A stretch of 8,547 nucleotides of DNA from positions 1 to 8,547 of the forward strand of contig JAXEXP010000129.1 in the NCBI GenBank assembly GCA_034113365.1, written 5' to 3'. This stretch comes from Spyradocola sp034113365 (GTDB taxonomy: Bacteria; Bacillota; Clostridia; Christensenellales; UBA1750). The position numbers and the translations under genes were made by a program. Of this stretch, positions 1 to 4,689 are shown one piece after another; position 1 is the first letter of the stretch, and each line of letters opens with the position of its first letter. The notes below the pieces were generated by a model. The model worked only from the letters and a program-made list of their open reading frames with translations, had not been told where the DNA came from and did not search any database.

Positions 1-47
1 GGGGAGGGGCGCAAGGGTCATCCCCCCCAGGGCTCCAAAATAAACTT

Positions 48-78
48 AAGACCGCGTCCCATTGCGGAATGCGGTCTT
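48..78 (-). terminator. Hairpin terminator after rplS
   Basis: Perfect 8-bp stem (AAGACCGC at 48-55, GCGGTCTT at 71-78) with a 15-nt loop, lying 16 bases past the rplS stop. On the minus strand it is followed by a T-rich stretch (AAGTTTATTTT). On the plus strand the tail (TTCGTTTTC) is equally T-rich, so it may work in both directions. It probably ends the ribosomal protein/tRNA modification operon. Confidence 0.65.
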
Positions 79-93
79 TTCGTTTTCCCCGTA

Positions 94-441
94 TCAGTTG
101 GCGCTGTCCTTGACCTTGGCGGCCTTGCCCACGCGATCGCGCAGGTAGTACAGCTTGGCGCGGCGAACCTTGCCGCGACGGATGACGGTGATGCTGTCCA
201 CGCGCGGGCTGTGGATGGGGAACGTGCGCTCCACACCTACGCCGTAAGAAACGCGGCGGACGGTGAAGGTCTCGCGGCAGGAGCCGTTGCGGCGGGCGAT
301 GACAGTGCCCTCAAAGGCCTGCAGACGCTCGCGGTTGCCTTCGACAACCTTGACCTGTACGCGGACCGTGTCTCCGATGGAGAACTTGGGGATGTCGGTA
401 CGGAGCTGCTCCATTTCGATGGCGCGAATGATCTCGTTCAT
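94..441 (-). CDS. rplS: 50S ribosomal protein L19
   Basis: L19 is a large-subunit protein at the interface with the 30S subunit. The 115-residue product has the usual length and full family pattern: an N-terminal EQLRTDIPKF segment (residues 11-20), GDTVRVQVKVVEG (23-35), the SYGVGVERTFP core (65-75) and the family signature VIRRGKVRRAKLYYLR (86-101). The ATG at 441 is supported by AAGGAG at 452-457, ten bases upstream. It lies 146 bases after trmD and has its own promoter plus a structured leader, so it can be expressed independently of the upstream genes, as often seen for L19 in Firmicutes. A hairpin terminator follows. Identification is secure. Confidence 0.97.
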   Translation of the reverse strand: MNEIIRAIEMEQLRTDIPKFSIGDTVRVQVKVVEGNRERLQAFEGTVIARRNGSCRETFTVRRVSYGVGVERTFPIHSPRVDSITVIRRGKVRRAKLYYLRDRVGKAAKVKDSAN

Positions 442-546
442 AGGTAAAAATCTCCTTCCCTGTGTAGACGTTCATGCTCTTGCCGGTCATGGGCTCCCCC
501 ATGTCGGTCGAAACAGCAGCGGACCGCCCCTTAAGAATAGCCAACA
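442..546 (-). promoter_or_regulatory. Structured 5' leader of rplS, candidate L19 autoregulatory leader
   Basis: The predicted transcript leader is about 105 nt. It holds two adjacent hairpins: a 5-bp stem (CGGTC at 505-509 with GACCG at 522-526) and a perfect 6-bp stem (CATGGG at 488-493 with CCCATG at 498-503, tetraloop 494-497). A second copy of the CGGTC arm at 484-488 could pair with 522-526 instead, and doing so takes one base from the 488-503 hairpin, giving two alternative folds. Firmicutes are known to carry an L19 leader RNA family upstream of rplS. I cannot align this leader to that family without a covariance model, so the assignment is an inference from position and structure. 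Confidence 0.45.
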
Positions 547-552
547 TTCGGT

Positions 553-581
553 ATTATAGCATCGTTTAGCCGGAAAATCAA
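553..581 (-). promoter_or_regulatory. Sigma-A promoter of rplS
   Basis: On the minus strand, TTGATT (576-581) and a perfect TATAAT (553-558) are 17 bases apart, with TGC before the -10 making it an extended -10 element. The -35 starts 7 bases past the trmD stop. Transcription would begin near 546. Confidence 0.8.
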
Positions 582-587
582 TAGATT

Positions 588-1376
588 TCACGGCTCCTTG
601 GGTAAATTTTGTGTATCCTGCGGCGCCTTTTTGCTGTGACGACGGCGCTTTACGGGCGCCTCCTCCCAGCCCAGGTACACGCGGTCGGCCTGCGTAAGCT
701 CCGCCGTCTGCAGCAGCTCCGGCCGGCACGCCCCCGTCACGTCCAGGCTGCGCTCCCGCCGCCACTTTTTGATGTTCGCGTCGTGGCCGCTGAGCAGCAC
801 GTCGGGCACCGCCAGCCCCTCGTATACCGCCGGGCGCGTGTACTGCGGGTATTCCAGCAGCCCGTCCGAGAAGCTCTCCTCCTGCGCGGATTCGTCGCTG
901 CCCAGCACGCCCGAGATGTGCCGCGACAGGCAGTCGATCACCACCATCGCGGCAAGCTCCCCGCCCGTGAGCACATAGTCCCCGATGGAGATCTCCTCGT
1001 CCACCCACGTGTCGATCACGCGCTGGTCTACGCCCTCGTAGTGCCCGCACAGGAACAGCAGGTTCTCCTCCTGCGCCAGCTCCTTCGCGCGCTGCTGCGT
1101 CAGCGTCTTTCCCCGGGGCGACAGCAAAATCCGCCGCGCGGGGAAGTCCTTTGTCGCGGCCTTCATGCAGTCGAATATGGGCTGCGGGGTCATCACCATA
1201 CCCGCGCCGCCGCCGTAGGGGTAGTCGTCGCAGCGGCCGTGCTTGTTGGTGGTGTAGTCGCGGATGTTGATGGGCTCGATGCTCAGGATGCCGTTCTCGA
1301 TCGCCCGCCCCGTGATGCTCGCGCCCAGCACGGGCAGAAACATCTCGGGGAACAGCGTCAGTATCTTAATCCTCAT
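588..1376 (-). CDS. trmD: tRNA (guanine-N1)-methyltransferase TrmD
   Basis: TrmD methylates N1 of G37 in tRNAs reading CNN codons, using S-adenosylmethionine, and so prevents +1 frameshifting. The 262-residue product shows the SPOUT trefoil-knot motifs: MRIKILTLFPEMF at the N terminus, YPYGGGAGMVM (52-62), LSPRGK (85-90), CGHYEGVD (110-117), IGDYVLTGGELA (131-142) and SDGLLEYPQYTRP (170-182). Arg152 aligns by eye with the E. coli catalytic Arg154, while the position of Asp169 seems to hold Glu167. The C terminus is a little longer than in E. coli (255) and ends in a basic tail (KRRRHSKK). The ATG at 1376 starts inside rimM (11-base overlap) and has no clear Shine-Dalgarno sequence, so translation probably depends on coupling. 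A longer in-frame start at 1445 would add non-family residues. Confidence 0.97.
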   Translation of the reverse strand: MRIKILTLFPEMFLPVLGASITGRAIENGILSIEPINIRDYTTNKHGRCDDYPYGGGAGMVMTPQPIFDCMKAATKDFPARRILLSPRGKTLTQQRAKELAQEENLLFLCGHYEGVDQRVIDTWVDEEISIGDYVLTGGELAAMVVIDCLSRHISGVLGSDESAQEESFSDGLLEYPQYTRPAVYEGLAVPDVLLSGHDANIKKWRRERSLDVTGACRPELLQTAELTQADRVYLGWEEAPVKRRRHSKKAPQDTQNLPKEP

Positions 1377-1887
1377 CGTCGTACACCGCGATCTGCGCAA
1401 GCACCGCGCCGTCCAGCACCATGGAGCCGCCCTCCACGTCCACATCCTTCAGCACTTTCTTCAGCGCCGGGAAGCGGAACACGCGCGCGCCCTTCACCTC
1501 GTAGACGTCGTTGCCGCCCGCCTGCATCACGTCCACCAGCTGCCCAAGCTCCGCACCGTTCTCGTCCGTCACCTGCATGCCGATCAGGTCGGAGATGTAG
1601 TAGCGCCCCTCGGGCAGCGGCGCGGCGTGCGCGCGGTCTACGTACAGCGCCTGATTGCGCAGGCGTTCGGCAGCGTCGCGGTCGGAGACGCCCTCCAGCG
1701 CGACGTAGGCAAAGCCCTCGCGCACGCGCGCCGACAGCACCTTGGCGCTCTTTTCGCCCTTTTCGTCAAAGTAGACGGTCTCCAGCTCGCCGTAGCGCTC
1801 GGGGTCGTCGGTCAGCGGCAGCACCTTGACCTCGCCGCGCACGCCCTGGGGCTTGACGATCTGCCCGATCATCAGGTAGTTTTTCAT
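1366..1887 (-). CDS. rimM: Ribosome maturation factor RimM
   Basis: RimM helps assemble the 30S head, binding S19 and acting during 16S rRNA 3'-domain maturation. The 173-residue product has the two expected parts: an N-terminal beta-barrel domain opening with MIGQIVKPQGVRGEVKV (6-22), and a C-terminal PRC-barrel domain from YYISDLIGMQV (96-106) through NDVYEV (126-131) to FPALKKVLKDVD (139-150). Two ATGs lie close together at 1893 and 1887. GGGAGG at 1896-1901 is only 2 bases from the first but 8 from the second, so I chose 1887 (MKNYLMIG). The stop overlaps the trmD start by 11 bases. A hairpin terminator upstream separates it from khpA, so its expression may depend on readthrough. ylqD, found here in Bacillus, is absent. 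Confidence 0.96.
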   Translation of the reverse strand: MKNYLMIGQIVKPQGVRGEVKVLPLTDDPERYGELETVYFDEKGEKSAKVLSARVREGFAYVALEGVSDRDAAERLRNQALYVDRAHAAPLPEGRYYISDLIGMQVTDENGAELGQLVDVMQAGGNDVYEVKGARVFRFPALKKVLKDVDVEGGSMVLDGAVLAQIAVYDDED

Positions 1888-1910
1888 GCTCATTTCCTCC
1901 CAAAGCTGCG

Positions 1911-1948
1911 AAAAAGGAGCCTTCCGCATTGCAGAAACGCTCCTTTTT
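1911..1948 (-). terminator. Intrinsic terminator or attenuator between khpA and rimM
   Basis: Perfect 10-bp inverted repeat (AAAAAGGAGC at 1911-1920, GCTCCTTTTT at 1939-1948) around an 18-base loop that can itself pair partly (TTTC with GGAA). On the minus strand the GGAGC/GCTCC core is followed by TTTTTC, the classic terminator form; the symmetric A tract makes it usable in both directions. Since rimM-trmD lack an obvious promoter of their own here, partial readthrough would set their level below rpsP-khpA. Confidence 0.75.
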
Positions 1949-1974
1949 GCCGGTTTTTGCGCTATGGAGATCGC

Positions 1975-2202
1975 TTACACGATCTCCACCATGACGTTCT
2001 CGCCCGTCTTGAGGCTTGCGGCCTTGACCACGGAGCGTATCGCCTTGGCGATGCGGCCCTGCTTGCCGATGACCTTGCCCATGTCCTCAGGGGCGACGTG
2101 CAGCTCCAGGATGAGCGCCTGCTCGCCCTGCACCTCCACGACCTCCACCTGCTCGGGGTGATCCACCAGGCTGCAGGCGATGTACTTGACCAACTCTGTC
2201 AT
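1975..2202 (-). CDS. khpA: KH-domain RNA-binding protein KhpA (YlqC)
   Basis: This is a 75-residue single-KH-domain protein. The defining GxxG RNA-binding loop is GKQG (46-49) within GKVIGKQGRIAKAIRSVVKA, followed by the usual short strand to the C terminus. In Gram-positive bacteria KhpA (also YlqC) pairs with KhpB/Jag and binds many RNAs, affecting cell elongation and division in pneumococcus; that role is family knowledge and not visible here. The ATG at 2202 has a near-perfect AAGGAGG (2210-2216) 7 bases upstream. It follows rpsP by 36 bases in the same transcript, the conserved Firmicutes arrangement, and is followed by a strong terminator, so rpsP-khpA probably form a highly expressed pair. 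Confidence 0.95.
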   Translation of the reverse strand: MTELVKYIACSLVDHPEQVEVVEVQGEQALILELHVAPEDMGKVIGKQGRIAKAIRSVVKAASLKTGENVMVEIV

Positions 2203-2238
2203 GGGTCGACCTCCTTTTCGGAGTCCTCCGGGCAGCGA

Positions 2239-2484
2239 TTAGTCGATCGCGCCGCCCTTGCGGAGAACAGTCTTGACGGTCTGGGTGGGCTGAGCGCCGA
2301 CGCCGACCCAGTACTTGGCGCGCTCGACGTCCAGGGTGATGCAATCGTCGCCCTTGACGGGGTTGTAGGTGCCGATCTCCTCGATGAAGCGGCCGTCGCG
2401 GGGGGTGCGGCTGTCCGCGACCACGATGCGGTAGAAGGGCTCGCCCTTCATGCCCATTCTCTTGAGACGAATCTTAACTGCCAT
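2239..2484 (-). CDS. rpsP: 30S ribosomal protein S16
   Basis: S16 binds 16S rRNA early in small-subunit assembly. The 81-residue product has the standard bacterial S16 length and pattern: MAVKIRLKRMG at the N terminus, PFYRIVVADSRTPRDGRFIEEIGTYNP (16-42), and the C-terminal LDVERAKYWVGVGAQPTQTV (51-70). An in-frame ATG six codons upstream exists, but the one at 2484 gives the family's N terminus and has GGAGG at 2494-2498, 9 bases away. It has its own near-consensus promoter just upstream, with a palindrome in the spacer, so it can be transcribed separately from ffh. S16 and RimM encoded together is functionally consistent, since RimM acts on 30S assembly. Confidence 0.97.
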   Translation of the reverse strand: MAVKIRLKRMGMKGEPFYRIVVADSRTPRDGRFIEEIGTYNPVKGDDCITLDVERAKYWVGVGAQPTQTVKTVLRKGGAID

Positions 2485-2515
2485 AGTAGTGTACCTCCAC
2501 AATCAAAATAATGAA

Positions 2516-2544
2516 ATTATATCATTCCAATTCCTTGGAATCAA
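2516..2544 (-). promoter_or_regulatory. Sigma-A promoter of rpsP
   Basis: On the minus strand, TTGATT (2539-2544) and TATAAT (2516-2521) lie exactly 17 bases apart, with TGA just before the -10 giving an extended -10 element. It sits in the short AT-rich gap between ffh and rpsP; the -35 is 2 bases past the ffh stop. Transcription would begin near 2509. Confidence 0.8.
2524..2541. promoter_or_regulatory. Inverted repeat inside the rpsP promoter, candidate operator
   Basis: Perfect 7-bp inverted repeat ATTCCAA-TTCC-TTGGAAT. It fills nearly all of the 17-bp spacer and overlaps three bases of the -35 hexamer. A protein bound here would block RNA polymerase. It could instead be a weak terminator for ffh, but no T tract follows directly on the minus strand. 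The regulator is unknown. Confidence 0.45.
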
Positions 2545-2546
2545 TA

Positions 2547-3884
2547 TCAGAACTTGAACGGCATCTTCATGCCCTTGCGGCCCTTTTTGCCCATCTGGCC
2601 GAACTGCTTGACCATGGCCTGCGTCTGCTCGAACTGCTTGAGCAGCTGATTGATCTGCTGCACCGTGGTTCCCGAGCCCGCCGCGATGCGCCGCTTGCGC
2701 GATGCGTTGAGTATCCGCGGATCCCTGCGCTCCTTGGGCGTCATCGAAAGGATAATGGCCTCGGTGCGCGCCATGTTTTTGTTCATCTCGTCCTCGTCCA
2801 CCTCGGCGGCAATCTTGCTGCCGCCCGGCAGCATGGAGAGCATGTCGTTCATGCCGCCCATTTTGCGCATCTGCGCGAACTGGTCGAGGAAGTCCTCCAG
2901 CGTGAACTGGTTCTTGCGCAGCTTCTGCTCGAGGTCGGCGGCCTTTTTCTCGTCCACCAGCGCGCTGGCCTTGTCAATGAGCGTCAGCACGTCGCCCATG
3001 CCGAGGATCCTCGAGGCCATGCGGTCGGGGTGGAAGGGCTCGATCTGGTCGAGCTTCTCGCCGATGGAGCTGAACTTGATGGGCTTGCCCGTCACCGCGC
3101 GGATGGAAAGCGCCGCGCCGCCGCGGGTGTCGCCGTCGAGCTTGGTCAGCACCACGCCCGTGATGCCCAGCCGCTCGTCGAAGGTCTTGGCGACGTTGAC
3201 GGCCTCCTGGCCGGTCATCGCGTCCACCACCAGCAGGATCTCCTGCGGCGCGACCTCCTGCTTGATGTTCTCCAGCTCCTGCATCAGGTTGTCGTCGATC
3301 TGCAGGCGGCCGGCGGTGTCCACGATCATCACGTCGCGCAGCGAGCGGATGGCCTCGCGCTTTGCGGCGCGCACGATCCCCACCGGATCGTCCTGGCCCA
3401 TCTCAAAGACGGGCACGTCCACCTGCGAACCCACCACCTGCAGCTGCTTGATGGCGGCCGGGCGATAGACGTCCGCAGCGACCAGCATGGGCTTTTTGCC
3501 CTGCTTTTGCAGCATGCCGGCGAGCTTTCCCGCCAGCGTGGTCTTGCCCGCGCCCTGAAGGCCGATGAGCATGATGACGGTGGGGGGATTGCCGGTGAAC
3601 TCCAGCCGCGCGTTGGTGCCGCCCATCAGCGCGGTCATTTCCTCGCGCACGATCTTGATGACGGTCTGCCCCGCGTTGAGGGTGCCGAAGATCTGCTCGC
3701 CCACCGCGCGGTCGGTCACGCGCTTGACGAAGTCCTTGACCACCAGGTAGTTGACGTCGGCCTCCAGCAGGGCCATGCGCACCTCGCGCATCGCGTCCTT
3801 GACGTCCTTTTCCGTCAGCTTGCCGCGGCTGTTCAGTTTTTTGAAAGCGGCCTGCAGCTTGTCCGCCAGGTTTTCAAACGCCAT
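2547..3884 (-). CDS. ffh: Signal recognition particle GTPase Ffh (SRP54)
   Basis: Ffh binds SRP RNA and signal sequences of nascent membrane and secreted proteins, and docks with FtsY. The 445-residue product has all three domains: the N helical bundle (1-~90), the GTPase with P-loop GLQGAGKTT (108-116), DVYRPAAIKQL (138-148), DTAGRL (189-194), TKLDGDTRGG (247-256), and the methionine-rich M domain (from ~300) with the SRP-RNA-binding segment SRKRRIAAGSGTTVQQIN (395-412). Length matches B. subtilis Ffh (about 446). I chose the ATG at 3884 (MAFENLADKL): AAGGAGG at 3891-3897 is 6 bases upstream, while a longer in-frame start adds 14 non-family residues. The start overlaps ylxM by 11 bases and the ribosome binding site lies in the last ylxM codons, indicating coupled translation. 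Confidence 0.98.
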   Translation of the reverse strand: MAFENLADKLQAAFKKLNSRGKLTEKDVKDAMREVRMALLEADVNYLVVKDFVKRVTDRAVGEQIFGTLNAGQTVIKIVREEMTALMGGTNARLEFTGNPPTVIMLIGLQGAGKTTLAGKLAGMLQKQGKKPMLVAADVYRPAAIKQLQVVGSQVDVPVFEMGQDDPVGIVRAAKREAIRSLRDVMIVDTAGRLQIDDNLMQELENIKQEVAPQEILLVVDAMTGQEAVNVAKTFDERLGITGVVLTKLDGDTRGGAALSIRAVTGKPIKFSSIGEKLDQIEPFHPDRMASRILGMGDVLTLIDKASALVDEKKAADLEQKLRKNQFTLEDFLDQFAQMRKMGGMNDMLSMLPGGSKIAAEVDEDEMNKNMARTEAIILSMTPKERRDPRILNASRKRRIAAGSGTTVQQINQLLKQFEQTQAMVKQFGQMGKKGRKGMKMPFKF

Positions 3885-4215
3885 AAACGCCCTCCTTCTG
3901 CATGTCGGCCAGTATGCGCCGGGCAAGGGCGGTATCGCCCGCGTCCAGCGCGTCCATCGCGCGCTTTGCGTCGCTGCGCAGCGCCCGGTAGCGCCGCACC
4001 GCGCCCAGCTTGCGCTCGGTGTCGTCCAGCGTGTTCTCGGCCTTGCGCAGCGCGTCGTGCACCGCCTGGCGGGAGACGCCGCAGCTTTCGGCGATCTCGG
4101 AGAGGGAAAGATCCTCTTCCACGCGCAGGCGCAGCATGTCGCGCTGGCGGTCGGTCAGCAGCGCGCCGTAGAAGTCCAGCAGCAGCGCCAGCTGCGCCGT
4201 GCGGGTCAGCTCCAT
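3874..4215 (-). CDS. ylxM: SRP-associated helix-turn-helix protein YlxM
   Basis: YlxM (UPF0122 family) is a small helix-turn-helix protein encoded just before ffh in Firmicutes; in streptococci it has been reported to interact with the SRP and modulate its GTPase activity. The 113-residue product starts with MELTRTAQLALLLDFYGALLTDRQR, typical of the family, and carries the helix-turn-helix SLSEIAESCGVSRQAVHDALRKAE (37-60), sigma-70 region 4-like. It is close to the B. subtilis length of about 110. The ATG at 4215 is favoured because GGGAGGTG at 4221-4228 gives a 7-base spacing; a start 12 codons upstream would run through that ribosome binding site. It is the first gene of the ylxM-ffh unit, behind a consensus promoter, and overlaps ffh by 11 bases. 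Confidence 0.95.
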   Translation of the reverse strand: MELTRTAQLALLLDFYGALLTDRQRDMLRLRVEEDLSLSEIAESCGVSRQAVHDALRKAENTLDDTERKLGAVRRYRALRSDAKRAMDALDAGDTALARRILADMQKEGVYGV

Positions 4216-4242
4216 GCGCCCACCTCCCGAAAATCCACGCCT

Positions 4243-4315
4243 GGAAAGCAAAACAGCTTGACACCTTGGGCATTATATCTCACCCCGTCTCCGATGTCAA
4301 GTGTTTTTGCTTTAC
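4243..4315. promoter_or_regulatory. 21-bp imperfect inverted repeat enclosing the ylxM promoter
   Basis: Arms 4243-4263 and 4295-4315 are inverted copies of each other at 17 of 21 positions. They share AAAGCAAAA and an inner CTTGACA; the mismatches are four positions, three of them in a row. One arm contains the -35 hexamer and the other covers about +2 to +22 of the transcript, with the -10 in the 31-bp spacer. Arm centres are 52 bp apart. Because the start site lies between the arms, the ylxM transcript cannot fold this into a hairpin, so it would act in DNA if it acts at all. Candidate paired operator; no regulator identified. Confidence 0.5.
4272..4300 (-). promoter_or_regulatory. Sigma-A promoter of ylxM-ffh
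   Basis: Full-consensus promoter on the minus strand: TTGACA (4295-4300), 17-base spacer, TATAAT (4272-4277). Transcription would start near 4265, leaving a leader of about 50 bases before ylxM. This shows that ylxM-ffh is not dependent on the smc-ftsY transcript here. Confidence 0.88.
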
Positions 4316-4391
4316 ACGTCAAAATTAACTTGCCCTTAACCGCATTCCGTTTTCTACCCATATTCTGACCGCAAGGCCAATGCAGCTTCAC

Positions 4392-4422
4392 CCTTCAGTC
4401 CGCCGAAGGCGGCCAGCTCCCC
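4392..4422. repeat. Left half of a split palindromic repeat
   Basis: Holds CCTTCAGT, a small hairpin CCGCC-GAA-GGCGG (4400-4412) and the sequence AGCTCCCC ending at 4422. Joined directly to base 4696 it would make a GCTCCCC-TCAA-GGGGAGC hairpin (7-bp stem). This layout resembles short interspersed palindromic repeats I associate with gut clostridia. That resemblance is from memory and needs a genome search. Confidence 0.4.
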
Positions 4423-4430
4423 GGGGATGC

Positions 4431-4454
4431 ATGAAGGGGCCGCAGCCCCTTCAT
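4431..4454. repeat. Perfect hairpin, 10-bp stem
   Basis: ATGAAGGGGC (4431-4440) pairs fully with GCCCCTTCAT (4445-4454) around the loop CGCA. It lies 8 bases inside the left direct repeat CTCCCC (4417-4422) of the array and is followed by a second GC-rich stem (GGCGGG 4467-4472 with CCCGCC 4482-4487). Confidence 0.6.
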
Positions 4455-4489
4455 CTTCAATCCGCAGGCGGGAGCGTGTACCCCGCCGA

Positions 4490-4580
4490 GGAGCGATTTT
4501 CTGTACGCTAGGAAAGAATAAGCTGGACGAAATCTCTGTTTCCACCGTTCTTAATCCATAGGCAGATGGAAAATCGCTTC
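4490..4580 (+). repeat. 91-nt long imperfect hairpin
   Basis: A single long stem can be traced through this stretch. The base has a 10-bp perfect stem (AGCGATTTTC 4492-4501 with 4569-4578), extended by G-C and G·U pairs on both sides. Next come CTA/TAG (4508-4510 with 4559-4561), then GGAAAGAAT (4511-4519) with 4547-4557 around a two-base bulge, and a distal TGGA/TCCA (4524-4527 with 4541-4544). Several pairs are G·U only if the plus strand is the RNA; on the minus strand they become C·A. This weakly favours plus-strand transcription, opposite to all the genes. Confidence 0.5.
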
Positions 4581-4585
4581 CGATA

Positions 4586-4628
4586 CAGAAAAATTCGTGT
4601 GCGGCAAGGCCGTACGCGAATTTTTCTG
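4586..4628. repeat. 43-nt hairpin with 20-bp stem, possible bidirectional terminator
   Basis: Left arm 4586-4605 pairs with right arm 4609-4628 around the loop AAG: 18 Watson-Crick pairs and two G·U pairs in the plus-strand reading. The outer 12 bp (CAGAAAAATTCG with CGAATTTTTCTG) are perfect. A GC-rich inner stem followed by AATTTTTC on either strand has the look of an intrinsic terminator. On the minus strand it would end the smc-ftsY-acetyltransferase transcript, which otherwise has no clear terminator close to its last stop codon. Confidence 0.55.
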
Positions 4629-4634
4629 CAATTT

Positions 4635-4660
4635 GAAAAAGATGAGTATTCATCTTTTTC
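4635..4660. repeat. Perfect hairpin, 11-bp stem, T-tailed
   Basis: GAAAAAGATGA (4635-4645) pairs with TCATCTTTTTC (4650-4660) around GTAT. The GATGA/TCATC core followed by TTTTTC on both strands is terminator-like, but the stem is AT-rich and weak. Confidence 0.55.
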
Positions 4661-4661
4661 G

Positions 4662-4686
4662 AGCCTGTCGACTTTGTCGACAGGCT
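4662..4686. repeat. Perfect hairpin, 11-bp stem
   Basis: AGCCTGTCGAC (4662-4672) pairs completely with GTCGACAGGCT (4676-4686) around a TTT loop; one base separates it from the previous hairpin. No T tract follows, so it is not a terminator. Confidence 0.6.
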
Positions 4687-4689
4687 GAA

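Noticed and set aside
1..21. Possible start of a next minus-strand gene (ATG at 21, reading MTLAPLP)
   Set aside because: Only seven codons are visible, the upstream G run is not a convincing ribosome binding site, and no family can be recognised from it.
2219..2230. Small hairpin CGGA-GTCC-TCCG between rpsP and khpA
   Set aside because: Four base pairs only and no T tract; likely incidental, although it sits close to the khpA ribosome binding site.
4258..4290. TTGACA on the plus strand at 4258-4263 as a divergent promoter facing the hairpin array
   Set aside because: No -10-like hexamer lies about 17 bases downstream; it is the mirror arm of the inverted repeat.
1264..4328. Very long plus-strand open frames (415 and 605 codons)
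   Set aside because: They lie antisense to rimM, khpA, rpsP, ffh and ylxM, whose protein families are certain; histidine-, leucine- and arginine-rich translations are the usual shadow of high-GC codon bias.
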